Source: Micractinium sp. NFX-FRZ
Lineage: Eukaryota > Chlorophyta > Trebouxiophyceae > Chlorellales > Chlorellaceae
Assembly: GCA_029339195.1 (NCBI GenBank)
Contig: JAPTJF010000066.1
Location: 62,001 to 126,000 of the forward strand
Length of the DNA stretch: 64,000 bases
Reading direction: 5' to 3'
The translations under genes and the position numbers were made by a program. The first letter of the stretch is position 1. Each line of letters opens with the position of its first letter. This document shows, one piece after another, positions 34,401-46,466 of the stretch. The notes beneath the pieces were generated by a model. It saw only the letters and a list, made by a program, of their open reading frames with translations. It was not told the origin of the DNA and ran no database searches.

Positions 34401-35817
34401 TCACCGAATCAGGTTCTTGTGGGTGTCGCTGGCAGCAATCATCTTGCTGCAGACACGTGCAGAGGGGTGTGGTGCCAGTGGGCAGGGGTGAGCAGGCGGC
34501 AGGGGGGCAGGGAGTCAGCAGGCAGGGCCAGGTGTGCGGGCAGCCCAGGCTGGAAGCAGCCGGAAGCTGTCGCCAGTGCCTTCCTACCCGTCAGGAAGCT
34601 CCCAACTACGTTGCCAATGCGCTGCAGGCACACCGCCTCCGGCATGGGTCTGGCTTGGTTCCAGCACTCTGCATGTGCTGCCCCTCTGCCGCTCTGCTTC
34701 CAGGGCAGCCCACTGCCAAGCTCCCTTGCTCCCAATGAGTGCGCACCGCAAATTGTGCTCGGTGTTGCGGCTCAGCTGCCCCCCACCTCCACCCCAGATG
34801 CTTTGGCTGTTTCAACGTCGCTCTGTCTACATAGCTTCACCACCGCCCCCTGAACGTGCCCCCTGCCAGCTCAGCGCCTCACCCCAGGTTGCGCTTGGTC
34901 TTGCGGCTCTGCTTCTCGTTCAGATGCTGCTTGCCCGCGCGGCGCACCATCACCTTGCCGGAGCCGGTGATCTTGTAGCGCTTGGCGGCAGACTGCAGGG
35001 GCACGCAGATTGGGTAAGCATGTGTTACCAACAAGGGAGGGGCTGGCGCCCAGCTCGACGCGGCTGCAACCTCAGCAGGCTGGTTCAGATGCCATGCTGG
35101 GCCGCAGCAAGGCTGAGGGGCTGGCGTCTCGCCACACTGCTGCATGTGCACTGCCTGCATCAGCTGCTTGCAGCGTCCTATGCCGCTGGCCACTGCATCA
35201 TGCAAGGCATGCGATGCGCGCGCGCGACGGGGCGTCCGTTCAGGCGTCCCCGCTTTCTAACCATCTCAACTGCTTCCTGCTCATTTGCAGCACGCCATAC
35301 CCCCTGTGCCAGTGCTCCCGTCACTTGCCCATGCAGGTTGTCATCGGCCATGCTTCAAACAACGTCTCACCTTGCGGGTCTTCAGCTTCATGCCGCGGGG
35401 GCCGTCGGCGCACTCCACCTTGAGCGCCAGGGCGGCCGGCTGCTGCTGCTGCTGCTTCTGCGCCAGCACGGGGCGCGGGGCTGCTGCGATGCCGTTGGCC
35501 TTGGAGCCCAGGCTCTTGGCCGCGGCGAAAGGCTTGGGCGCCTGCAGGGGGCGGGTGGCAGGAGGTGTCGAGCGGGGCGGCACCACCGGGGCGCCGGGCT
35601 GCGCAGCCAAAAAACGCCAAATGGCAGAACAGCCACAATGCGGTAGGCGGGACGACAAGAGAGCGCCCCCCGAACGGGCGCCCCACAGCAAGGTCGGGCG
35701 GTGGCGCCTCCTGGGGGCGTGCTAGCACCTCTAACGCGCTTTTTGAAGAGTACGCAACGTTCCCACCTTGGCGCTGATGCGCAGGCTGCTCAGCTGCGCG
35801 CAAATGAGGGCCGCCAT
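34401..35817 (-). CDS. RPL35: Plastid ribosomal protein bL35
   Basis: Four exons: 35817-35767, 35541-35371, 34992-34883, 34446-34401; 125 residues, phases closing. The N-terminal half starts [17 protein letters not shown], then [19 protein letters not shown] and a Gln run, typical of an algal transit peptide. The mature part carries bL35 signatures: [58 protein letters not shown]. Family members have KTxxAAAKRxxxTGxGK and HxxxKKxxKRxRxL. bL35 is a small basic protein of the bacterial-type large subunit, here of the chloroplast ribosome; a mitochondrial location is less likely. The gene is divergent from CCT2, 214 bases apart. Confidence 0.92.
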
Positions 35818-36031
35818 GCTGCTCGCTGCTGAAAGGTGCCCTGCCAACACGTGGGGTAGCTGGCAGCGTCTACACCTAGCCAAATTTGTTTGCACGGGCG
35901 TGATGGCCACAGTTGCGCGCCATCCCCAGCCGGACGAGGCGCAGCATAGCGCAGCACGAATGGAAATGCATGCAGTCTCGTGCAGTCGCCAATTAAGGTC
36001 TGCATCGTGCTCAGACCATCACCCTGGCGAC
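35818..36031. promoter_or_regulatory. Shared divergent promoter region of bL35 and CCT2
   Basis: Only 214 bases separate the start codons of the two divergent genes, so both 5' UTRs and promoters must fit here unless one extends into its neighbour. I see no clear TATA box on either strand. Confidence 0.6.
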
Positions 36032-39000
36032 ATGGCGGTAAGCGGGGCCCTGTCTGCGCGCTGCCGGTCAACTCTCATGTTTCGCGCGCAGCCATGATCG
36101 TCGCCGGCCCGCCTCCCCCCCGTGCTTGCAGATCCCGAGCAACTTCACAGCCAGCGTGCTGCAGCATGGCGCCACAGAGGAGAAGGGCGAGAATGCTCGA
36201 CTGGTGAGCTTTGATCAGACTGGTTCGACTCCCAACGCTGGCGGCTGCCCTCTGCGCTCCACCTGACGCATTATTCACAATTGCTGCAGGCCAGCTTTGT
36301 TGGCGCCATGGCCATCGCCGATTTGGTGAAGAGCACGCTGGGGCCCAAGGGAATGGTGCGTGCCGGCCCGCCATGGGATGCGCCTGTGATTATGAGATCG
36401 GGAGGGCGCCGCAACGCCGTTGCCAGTGCCGCTGCAGCCGGGCCGCCGCCCACCCGCCGCCACCCGCCGCCTGCCGCCTGCCTGGCCCCTCCCTGTCTGC
36501 CACTCTCTGTGCAACACCTCTTTCCTCGCCCTCCCACCACGCCCCTCCCCGCTTTCGCATCAACAGGACAAGATCCTGCAGAGCCTGAGCCGGGGGCGGG
36601 AGGTGACGGTGACCAACGACGGCGCCACGATCCTCAAGTCGGTGTATGTCGACAACCCGGCAGCAAAGGTGCTGGTGGACATCTCAAAGACGCAGGACGA
36701 CGAGGTGGGTGCTGCGTGCATGGGGCATGGAGTACTGGTAAGGGGGCATATGGTACCATGTTACGGCGACTGCGAGGGCCTGGATGGGTCCTGCCACCGG
36801 TGTGATGCATGGATGCCACGTGGGTGCTGGCACGTGGGTGCCCCGCTCTGGGCTTGACATGATGGGTGCTGGGTGCATATGGCCTGTCTGGCCCACGGAT
36901 GCAGCAGGGCGCTGAGGCCGGGGCGGCAGGATGGAATCGCTGCCATCACACAAAGGCAATTGTGTCCCATGCCGGCATGCCGCCCACAGCTCAGTGCACT
37001 GCCTGCATGCTTTTGGCTGCATGCTCTTCTGCACGCGGGAATCGCTTCATGCAGCCTGGTTGCGTGGCGTGCCTCACATCTTTCTCTGCTGAGCTGGCGC
37101 AGGTGGGCGACGGCACGACGTCGGTGGTGGTGCTGGCTGGGGAGCTGCTGCGCGAGGCGGAGCAGCTGGTGGGGCAGAAGATTCACCCCATGGTCATCAT
37201 CGCAGGTGGGGTGCTCCTTGAAACTTCGAGGCTGCCTGGCTGCCGCATCAAAGCGTCTGGGCTGCCCTGTGTTTAACGGCCCGTGCAAGCTACGCCTGGC
37301 AGTGCTGGGATGTTGCGGTGTGGATGGACGCAAACGCGTGCCGTGCCAGGCACCCTAAGCCTTGGTCATGTCACAGGGATGTTGCGCACTGTGCAGCTGA
37401 CATGCTGCTTTCCCTCCCTGCACCAACCCGTCCTGTGCCTCAATATTGCCTGATTGTATCACCTGCCTCAGGCTTCCGCGAGGCGGCGGAGGCGGCGCGC
37501 TCGCGCCTGCTGGCCATTGCCCGCAACAACAAGGACGACGCTGCCGCCTTCCGTGCCGACCTGATCAACATTGCCAAGACCACGCTGAGCAGCAAGATCC
37601 TCACGCAGGGTGGGTGGCCTGAGTGGCGTGGGGGGAGGGAAGGGCAGCGTGGGTGATTTGCGAGGCGGTGTGCAGGGCGGCCCCAATCGAGGCCTAGCTT
37701 GCGGTGGGACAAGCAGTAGGCGGGCGCTGCTGCCAGAAGTGGCGGAGCAGCACACCAGCAGTGGGGCTACGATGTCCCCGTCCTGTGCCTCCTCCTGCTG
37801 CCTGCGATGCATGCTGCCCACCCTGCAGAGATGGGCCACTTTGCCAGCATTTGAGCCAGCGTTGGGTGCGGTGCTGCGCTGTTTGCCCTGCCCTCATTGA
37901 CATGTGTGTCCCCCTGTGGAACCGTCTGTGTGGTGCAGAGAAGAGCCACTTTGCTGAGCTGGCGGTGGACGCGGTGCTGCGCCTGAAGGGCAGCATGAAC
38001 CTGGACGCCATCCAGATCATCAAGAAGGCGGGGGGCACCATCAAGGCAAGCTACGCTGCAACGTGTTGCATGGACCGAAGGGGGCAGCGGGGGTACATGC
38101 AAAGGGGCCGGGGCCGTCAGCTGTTGTGCGCCATCTGTACTGCAGCGCAGCGGCCCCCAATCGGATGTCGACAGCACCACCCCAACCCTGTTCTTGCTGA
38201 CGCTGCCGTACTTGGCATGACTAGGAATGGATCCTGGACATGCTGACTTGAGCCACAGCTCATCGCTGCTGCTCATCGCTGCTGCCTCAATGAAGAGCTT
38301 GTGTTTGGCCGTGCCCCTTGTGACTGCAGGATTCGTTCCTGGATGAGGGCTTCATCCTGGACAAGCGCATCGGGGTGGGGCAGCCCAAGCGGATAGAGAA
38401 CGCCAAGATCCTGGTGGCAAACACGGGTGGGTGGGTGTGATGGGTGGGTGGGTGGGTGCTTCCTTGTGTCTGTTCTGCCATGCTGGGTGGGCGGTCTGTG
38501 CCGATTTTATTTGGTGTGCAGGCGCCATAATTTTCATGGCCAGCGCGGGTACAGCTGGCAGCAGCGGGGTGCCCCTGCAGGCAGGGTGCTGCTGTCTGCA
38601 CGTGCCTCCCTCTGCCTGCACTTGCTGCAGCGTGCCGCCTGCCATTGCTTGTCCTGCCTCCGTGCCTTCTGTTCACGCCCTAGGTAGCTGCCTGCCTGCC
38701 GCGCCTGCAGCCATGGACACTGACGAATTCCAGATCTGCCCCCCGACCTTCTGTTTATGTGCATTCCACCTTCCCTGCCTGCCCCGCCTGCAGCCATGGA
38801 CACTGACAAGATCAAGATCTATGGCGCTCGCGTGCGGGTGGACAGCATGACCAAGGTGGGTGCTGCCGCAAGGTGGAGGAGGGCTCATTGTCCCATAGCA
38901 TGTTCAGGCGGGCAGACAAGGGGAAGGCTGTGCCCGCTGTGCCTGCTGCGCCCGCCCTCCACGTGCCCACTCTTGCAGCTGCCGCTGCCTGCCCACCCCT

Positions 39001-42000
39001 GAATCAACCTGCCAGGTGGCTGACAGTGGGGAGGGAGAGCCTCCTCCTCTCCCTGCTGCCCATGGTATGTCGCTGTTTATTGTTGAGCTGTGCCCCCCGC
39101 TCTCCCTTTCTCGCCAGGTGGCCGACATTGAGGCGGCGGAGAAGGAGAAGATGAAGGAGAAGTGCGAGAAGATTGTGTCGCACGGCATCAACTGCTTCGT
39201 GAACCGGCAGGTGTGTGCGCGCCTGCACCTGCTCTGCACACCATATGCTCTCCATGCTAGCACTTCAGAGGACGCTTTATTGTATGAGCTTATTCATGTT
39301 CATGCTGACTCACACCTGCGTGCACACGGCAAGCACTCCAGCGGGCGCCGCATTAACACAGGTTGCAGCCCCCGGTCACGTGCTTGCCACATCACCCCGA
39401 CAGCTTCAATCGTTGGCTGTGCCCCCTCCCATGGCACCCCTCCAACACACTGGCTGCGCACATTCCCCTCTCCAGCCCCTTATTTTCGCTGTCCCACAGC
39501 CTCCCTAAATTAATATGTGCCCGGGGTGCAGCCCCTCCACTTGGCCCATGCTGTTGTTACCTGTCCCTTGTGTCTGCGTCTTGTTCTATGCCCGCCGCTC
39601 ATTAGGCGCTTACCCACTGCTGACCACGCCGCCCTCTTCTGCCGCCCCCTTTCCCCCTTCATTCTCAACCTGCCATCTGCCCGCAGCTCATCTACAACTT
39701 CCCTGAGCAGCTGTTTGCGGACGCGGGTGTGATGGCCATCGAGCACGCCGACTTTGACGGCATCGAGCGGCTGGCGCTGGTCACCGGTGAGTTAGTTTGA
39801 CGCTTCATGACATGACCACGACTGATTGGTGGAAAGAGGTGCAGTTTGATGTACGTTGGTTCCCCTGGTTCTGGTGAATTGACCCCATCAGGCGGCGGCA
39901 AGCACTCTTTCCCCCCCGGTTCAATGCCGCCCACGCTGCCTCCCCCTCCCACCTACCCGCCCCCAGGCGGCGAGATCACCTCCACGTTTGACGACCCCTC
40001 CAACGTCAAGCTGGGGCGGTGCGATCTGATTGAGGAGATGATGATTGGGGAGGTGAGCGGGCGGGGGAGGCTCGAGTGCATTGGGAGATACGCTTGAGTG
40101 GGGCGGGAATTTTCGGGGCCAAATGGGGGATGCTGTTGTTGGGCCACAACCTATAATGTGCGCACAAACTGTGCGCACGCACGACGCCGCCTGCCCTGTG
40201 CTGGGACACCTCCGCCAGCTGGGCTGCTCCTGGGCTCTTTGGTGTCTGTACTGTGCTCCTCGAGCATTGCCCCCATCGCCCTGCCCGCCCTGCAGGACCG
40301 CATGATCCACTTCTCCGGCTGCGCACTCAACGAGGCGTGCACCATCATCCTGCGGGGAGCCAGTGAGTGCCCACCCTGCCGGCGCGCGCGCACGCACGTG
40401 CCCTGCTTTGCACCAGCCGCCTGCCGGGCGTCAGCCTTGCACCTGCCGTCCGGGCGGAAAGCTGGCTGGCATGCCAGGGCTGGCTGCCAGCTGCTTGCGA
40501 GGGCTGGCTGTCGTTGCCTCGTGCTCGCTCCACGCCCGTCGCAACCTGTCCTGTCCCTCTTTTTGACAAACACACATGCCCGCCACCCCACTTACACCGA
40601 CATATTACCAGCACCTGTAACATAACATGCCCCTTCCCCACCCCCCCTCAGGCCACCACGTGCTGGACGAGGCTGAGCGGTCGCTGCACGACGCGCTGTG
40701 CGTGCTGAGCCAGACGGTGCAGGACAGCCGCGTGATCTACGGAGGAGGCTGGGCGGAGATGCAGGTGGGGCGAGGGATGCATGGCGGTTGCTGTGGGGCT
40801 GGTGCTGTGGTTGGGGTGGGGAGGTGAGGGCAGGGTGCATGGGCTGGTGCCTGGCGGCGTGAAGGCAGGACGCATGGCCAGGACGGGCGTGCGCCATCCT
40901 GACTGCCAGCGGTGCACATCCATGTCCTCCTCTTTCTTGCGGAACGCCTCATTTGGAACCACTCAGAACCCTAGCTTGCGCTCTGTTGCTTGCTCTTGGT
41001 CAACCTCTGCGTCAGGCTTCCTTCCACACCTGCTGCTTGCCCGCTTGCTCACCCTCTGCCTTTGCCTTCCCCTCTCCACCCCTGCCTCCTCCCACATGGC
41101 GTCGGGACCTTGCCTGTCCACACCCCCTGATCTCATGCCGCCATTCGCCTCCTGCTGCCTGCCGTCAGTCTGCCCTTGCCTGCTGTGCTCGTGCTGCCAT
41201 TACTCCTGCCCTCACCTGGTGTGCCTGCGCTGCCCCGGCTTTCCTGTTACGCCCACAGATGGCGCGCGTGGTGGAGGACCTGGCAGCCCGCACCCCCGGC
41301 AAGAAGAGCCTAGCCATGGCGGCGTTTGCGCGCGCGCTGCGCCAGATACCCACAATCATCTGCGACAACGCGGGTGAGGGGGGCGGGTGGGGGCCAGGGG
41401 GCAGGGTGAAAGAGCACAAAGTGCACAGCAGGCGGGTGGACTGACAGTGGGCCGGGGTGGCCGGGTGGGTGGTTGCACGACGCGCTGTCCGGGCAGACTG
41501 CACGGGGCAACCAGAGAAGCAGCAGGCTAGTGTGAAGAAGAAGGGCGTGGTGCTCAACCCACGTCTGCCCCACCTCCCTTTTTCCCCTCCAGGCCTGGAC
41601 TCGGCTGAGATTGTGTCGCAGATGCGGGCAGCGCACGCAGCAGACCCAGATGCGGCGACTGCGGGGGTGGATGTGGTCACGGGCGGCGTGGGAGACATGC
41701 AGCAGGTGAGGGGAGGGGTGCGCCGCTTGCAGGGGCGGCTGTTTGCCTGCAGGTCGATGGGCAGGGTGGCTAGGCACCCTAGCCGCTGCCAGGCACCCTA
41801 GCTGCGGCTCTGTGTGCACATGGGCTGCACGCATCTGTAACTCATTGGGAGTTCTACCATCAAGGGTTGTGCCATTAAAGCCCACTCCGACCAGCCAATA
41901 TGCTGTCTGTTACCTCCACCTCAACTCCTGCATTGCATGAGGCTTGTTACTTCACCGGCCCCCCTTTCACCCCACCTCCCTCTTTTCTTCCCTCCCCTCA

Positions 42001-42130
42001 GCTGGGCATTTTTGAGGCGTTCAAGGTGAAGCATGCGGCGCTGCTGAGCGCCACCGAGGCAGCCGAGATGATCCTGCGTGTGGATGACATCATCAAGGCG
42101 GCGCCACGGCAGCGGGAGGGCGGCATGTGA
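36032..42130 (+). CDS. CCT2: T-complex protein 1 subunit beta (CCT2)
   Basis: Seventeen exons: 36032-36037, 36132-36203, 36290-36355, 36567-36704, 37103-37205, 37472-37609, 37939-38045, 38330-38426, 38794-38855, 39118-39210, 39687-39786, 39967-40052, 40296-40362, 40652-40764, 41259-41373, 41593-41705, 42002-42130; 534 residues, normal for the family. Group II chaperonin motifs: [42 protein letters not shown] (ATP site), GGGWAEM, IICDNAGLDSAEI. Beta-subunit features include [20 protein letters not shown] and the C-terminus [19 protein letters not shown] is a cytosolic double-ring complex that folds actin, tubulin and WD40 proteins. The first exon is only ATGGCG. The intron after 38045 has a GC donor (AAG|GCAAGC). 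Every phase closes. Confidence 0.97.
38689..38725 (+). repeat. Exon echo, acceptor edge of CCT2 exon 9
   Basis: The acceptor tract and first 16 bases of exon 9 (AMDTD) are repeated 83 bases upstream (template 38773-38810), then diverge. The copy keeps a functional-looking CCTGCAG acceptor. Confidence 0.9.
39009..39040 (+). repeat. Exon echo, acceptor edge of CCT2 exon 10
   Basis: GCCAG acceptor followed by a decayed copy of the exon 10 start (VADIEAAEK; the copy reads VADSGEGE), about 104 bases upstream of the template at 39113-39147. Confidence 0.7.
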
Positions 42131-43212
42131 TGCGGGCAAATGTGATTTCAGGCAGACAGCGGCACGGTTCGTGCGCGGCATGCACAGCATGCACAGCGCC
42201 ACCTTTCCGCCAAACCCCCTCCATGCAGCAGCAGCAGCCCCTCAGCAGCAGCATCCCTGTACCTCCCTGCATGCACAGCACCCTGACTCGGAATGCACAT
42301 CACGCTTTGTAACTGATCACTGACACGTTGGTGTGGCTTGCAGGGGCGGCTGAGCCCACATTGCTCACCACCTCAACGTGGAATTCGCCAGGGCCCCCCC
42401 CGCCTTCTGCACTGTCCTGCCAGGATCCAGGGTGCAGACGTATCAATCATTCATTCGTGGTTCGACTGTATGTGCTGCAAGTTGCCTGCCTCGGCAGTGC
42501 GTGGTTGACTTGAGCCAGCGGCGGGGCCGCCCCGCTTCGCTTTGCCGTGCCTCACGGTACTAGACCCTGTCTCACACGCAGCACGTCCCGTCCCACCGCC
42601 TTTGTTGGCATGTCCACTGGCAGACACCATTTCATTGCAGCACCCAGGTGAAAGGCCCACAAATGTGGTCCCTGCCCGCCTGCATGGCCTCTGTGCTATC
42701 GAGTGCCGCCAGCTGCCGCCAGCAGTCCCCTGGTGATGCGAGGCGTCGGCCAATTCGGCGCTTGCCTAATTGGCACTCCTCTCAATCCAGTCCTAGCAGC
42801 TCGGCGTCAGCTCGTGAAGGCAGGGAGCGAGTCGATCGACGCGGGCGGGCACCTGTTGCGACTCCAGGTTTTCGCAGAGGCTTTAAGGACCGCTGTATTC
42901 CGCCTTGGCGCTCTTGACCCACCTCAAGTGGCCTGAGGGCAGGACAGGTGAGCGCCGACCCCTCGTCCGTGCGGGTCTTTGCGCCGCTGGGCAGCTCTGG
43001 GCTGGTGGGTGATAGCGAGGATCGCAGCAGCGGGCGAGGATCGCGGCATCCACTCACCCGCCCGCCTACCGCCGCCGCTGCTGCAGCATCCCCGCCGCCG
43101 CTGCCGCCGCCCCTGAACTGCCGTGACCCCGTGCGCACAGGTTCCCACACACATCTGTCTCACGACCCTTTGCCCCGCCTGTGTGCAGCGGCAGCAGGTG
43201 TGAACACGTGCC
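42131..43212. other. Intergenic region between CCT2 and DnaJ genes
   Basis: CCT2 3' UTR with a TGTAA at 42308-42312, then the presumed promoter and 5' UTR of the DnaJ gene. No ORF with a domain. Confidence 0.5.
42308..42312 (+). terminator. Candidate polyadenylation signal (TGTAA) for CCT2
   Basis: TGTAA 178 bases after the CCT2 stop, in typical chlorophyte poly(A) position. Confidence 0.5.
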
Positions 43213-46200
43213 ATGCGCGAGGCCAATCGTGATGAGGCGATCAAGTGCCTGGAGGTATCAGAGGCAGCGCTGGCCCGGGGGGACACTGCCAAGGCGGAGC
43301 GCTTTGTCCTGAAAGCACAGAAGCTGTTCCCCACAGACAAGGTGAGCTGGTTGGCAGGGCTGCTTATCCCAGGATCCTGCCAAGTGGATTAAGCCACCAA
43401 GGAGGCGGCAGGGTTGCTGAGGCGGCGGTTGCGAACTCTGGCAGTGGCTTGTATGCACCAGGTTGACGGTGACAAATGTTGGGACCATTTTTTGAAGTTA
43501 TGTGAGCGTGTGTGCACTGTGTCGTGTCTGCAGGGCCGCCTGCTGCTTTCAAAGATCAAGCGGGCCGCAGGAGAGCCCACCAGTAGCAGTAACAGCGGCG
43601 CAGCGGCAGGGGGCGGCGGCACAGGGTCGACGGCAACCAATGGGCGGCGCCCGCAGGGGGCCCCAGCCGGCATGGGTGCTGGGCCCAACCTGCGGCAGCG
43701 GGGCGCACCGGCGGGAGCAGCAGCGGCAGCTGGAGGCAGCAGTAGCAGGCACCAGGAGCCTCCAGATGAGGACCACAAGGTGTGTGCAGTGATGGTAATA
43801 CACAAGAGCGCGTGTGTACAGAGCGCGTGTGTGAGGCCTGCACCGTGGGCTCGAGCACCGTGGTTGTGGGTGGTGGGTGCTGAGTCGCCTGCCCGCCCCA
43901 TCACGCCTCAGCCAAACGTATTGCTTGGCACGGGTGGCTGGGGGACGTGGGTGCTGCCAATCAGCTGCCGGGCACGCTCCCACCCACGCCTGCCCACGCC
44001 TTCATCGCTCCCTCCCCTTCCTCTCGCCCACCCTTGCATGCACCACCCCGCCTCTGCCCTTAAACCCACCCACCCCCCGGCGCCCACGCCACTACGTGCG
44101 CCACCCTGCTCCCCCCCAACCTTTCCGCCTGCACGCCATGCCCAACCAGCGCGAGTTGGACCCACCTCACTTGTGCCCCCGCCGACTACAAAGCGCAGCG
44201 CATCTCCAAACGTCCTACCTCCCCCCCGCCTTGTGACCCGCCCCGTGGCACATCCTGCAGGCCACCCCCGAGCAGCGCGAGCTGGTACGCCGCATCAGGG
44301 CGACCGCAGACTTCTATGAAGTGCTGTCCATCAGCAAGACTGCGTCGGACGATGATGTGAAGCGCGCGTACCGCAAGCTCGCGCTGAAGCTGCACCCCGA
44401 CAAGAACAAGGCGCGGGGAGCGGACGAGGCGTTCAAGAGTGAGCTGCTGCGGATGTGTCGAGGGGGGCGGCGGGGTTGCGTGAATGGGTGCCGATGGGAC
44501 GCGCGGCAGGCTGAGTGGGCCACGTGGTGTGTGCATGTGTTGCGCCCCACACTTAAGAGGAGATCAAGGTGCAGGAAGACGGTGGGACGGTCCAGGTGGA
44601 GTTGCGGCTGTGGGGTTGGGGGCGAGCAGAATGCGGGGCACGTGCTGTGCGGGGTGGAGTCGGTTGAGAGGTGGGTGCAGCTGTGGTGGCCAGCAAGTGG
44701 TGTGCCTCCCACCACCGGCATTCAAACCCTTGCGTCCCGCCCGCAGCCGAGTCCAAGGCCTTCACCTGCCTCTCAAGACCTGCCTAGCGCCATCGTTCCC
44801 CCTCCTTTCCCTCACCGTCTTTCTTCACCCTCCCTTCTGTCGTTTCTTCTGCAGCCGTGTCCAAGGCCTTCACCTGCCTCTCAGACCCCGCCAAGCGCCG
44901 GCACTACGACGCATACGGGCGGGAGGAGGGCGCTGTGGCGGGGCCGCGGGGTGGCGGCGGTGGCATGCGTAGGGGTGGCGGCGGATTCTACGCCGACATG
45001 GAGATTGACCCGGAGGAAATCTTCAACATGTGAGCTTGTTGTAACTGACTGTTGCTGGGTGGGCGGTTTATGAGAATGGGTATGAGCACCCGGACGTACT
45101 GATAGCGTGTTTCCACATGTGAGTGGCGGTGGGTGGGTGGGCTATTAAAGGTTACTCAAATGTGTCATTTGAGTGGCAGCATGTCAGGGTGTTTGCGCCA
45201 GCGACATGGAGGGTTGACATACACACCCCTGCCACGCTGGGCCCGCCGTCACTACAAGTACCACCCTGCCCCCTCATCTCCCCTCCCCTCCAGGTTCTTT
45301 GGCGGCAACCCGTTCATGGGCGGCGGTGGCATCTACCGCGCCGGCGGCTTTGCTGCGGGCGGGGGTCACCCCTTCCAGCGTGCCCATGCGGCTCGGCAGG
45401 CGGCGGCTGCAGGCGGTGGCGGCGGCGCCACCGCCGCCAACAACCCGCTGCTGCAGCTGGTGCAGCTGCTGCCGCTGCTGCTGCTGCTGCTCTTCACCTT
45501 TTTGTCGGGCCGCTCGCAGCCTGTGTACAGCCTGCAGCGCACGCGGGACTACCGGGTGCAGCTGGCGACAGCCACCTACGAGGTGCCCTTCTGGGTGAGG
45601 GATGCAGCAGACTTTGGCAGGAGCTACGCGCCCAACAGCCGAGAGCGGTGAGGCGGCGGGGAGGGGCGGGCGGGGAGGGGCGCTGGCAGCGGCTGTGGGT
45701 GTGCATGCATCGACGAGGCGCTGCGCTGGGCATGGGTGGCTGCTCCTGCGGTGTCTGGGCGAGGCTGCTGCACTGCCTCTGCTCCTGTCACATGCGCCTC
45801 TGCTCCTGTCACATGCGCCTCTGCTCCTGTCACAGCTGCGTCCTGCCGTATGTTGCAGGCAGCTGACGGTTATCTTCCCCTGCTGACCTGCCTCTCCCCT
45901 GTGCCCCCCCGCTTCTTTCACCCCACAGGGTGCGGCTGGAGCAGCAGATAGAGTCGGAGTATCGAGGGGCGCTGCAGCAGTCGTGCTACAACGAGCGCAT
46001 GCTGCAGGTGCGCCTGCCTGCCTGCCTGCTGGCATGCTCGCTTTGTGTGCCGCATGCCTGTGCTGGTGCTGACGTGCTGCGCTACAGGAGCGCATGCGGC
46101 AGGGAAGTGGGGCTGGGCCCATTGGCAGTGCTGTTGCTGCTGCTCCTGCTGCTGCTCTTGCTGCTGCTCTTGCTGCTGCTCCTGCGCTTGCGCTTCTGCT

Positions 46201-46466
46201 GCTCCTGGCCCTGCTGCTGTGGCTGCTGCTCCCTTTTTTGCTGTCTTCGGCGGTTTGCTGCCCCGCCCGCTGCTGTGCCCTTGTCCCAACCACCCGAGCT
46301 CCCTGTCTCATCCCCCCAACCCTTTCCTGTCGCACCCCCGCAGCAACGGTATCACTACTATGGGCGCAAGGAGGAGGCGCGGCGCATGGAGCTCAAGTCG
46401 TGCGACGAGCTGACACGCCGCTTTGGCAGCAGGACTGCGGCCTCCAATGCGGGGCGAGCTGCATGA
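43213..46466 (+). CDS. ER-membrane J-domain protein, DNAJB12/14-like
   Basis: Seven exons: 43213-43341, 43534-43779, 44261-44438, 44855-45029, 45294-45647, 45929-46007, 46344-46466; 427 residues, phases closing. The N-terminus [20 protein letters not shown] and [13 protein letters not shown] is the family's helical repeat. A Gly/Ala-rich linker follows, then the J domain ([26 protein letters not shown] with the HPD tripeptide, [18 protein letters not shown]). After a Gly-rich stretch comes one membrane segment ([16 protein letters not shown]) and a C-terminal DUF1977-like part ([41 protein letters not shown]). DNAJB12/14 relatives anchor in the ER membrane, face the cytosol, and recruit Hsp70 to misfolded membrane proteins for ERAD. 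The start ATG has no in-frame competitor in the exon. Confidence 0.92.
44129..44166 (+). repeat. Exon echo, acceptor edge of DnaJ exon 3
   Basis: Decayed copy of the exon 3 start (CCxxxxCAGCGCGAG core; template 44253-44290, encoding TPEQREL) about 124 bases upstream. The CAG acceptor is lost. Confidence 0.6.
44741..44791 (+). repeat. Exon echo, acceptor edge of DnaJ exon 4
   Basis: Near-perfect copy of the acceptor and about 46 bases of exon 4 (template 44849-44900, [13 protein letters not shown]; the copy frameshifts to [11 protein letters not shown] then stop), 108 bases upstream and with an intact CCGCAG acceptor. Confidence 0.95.
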
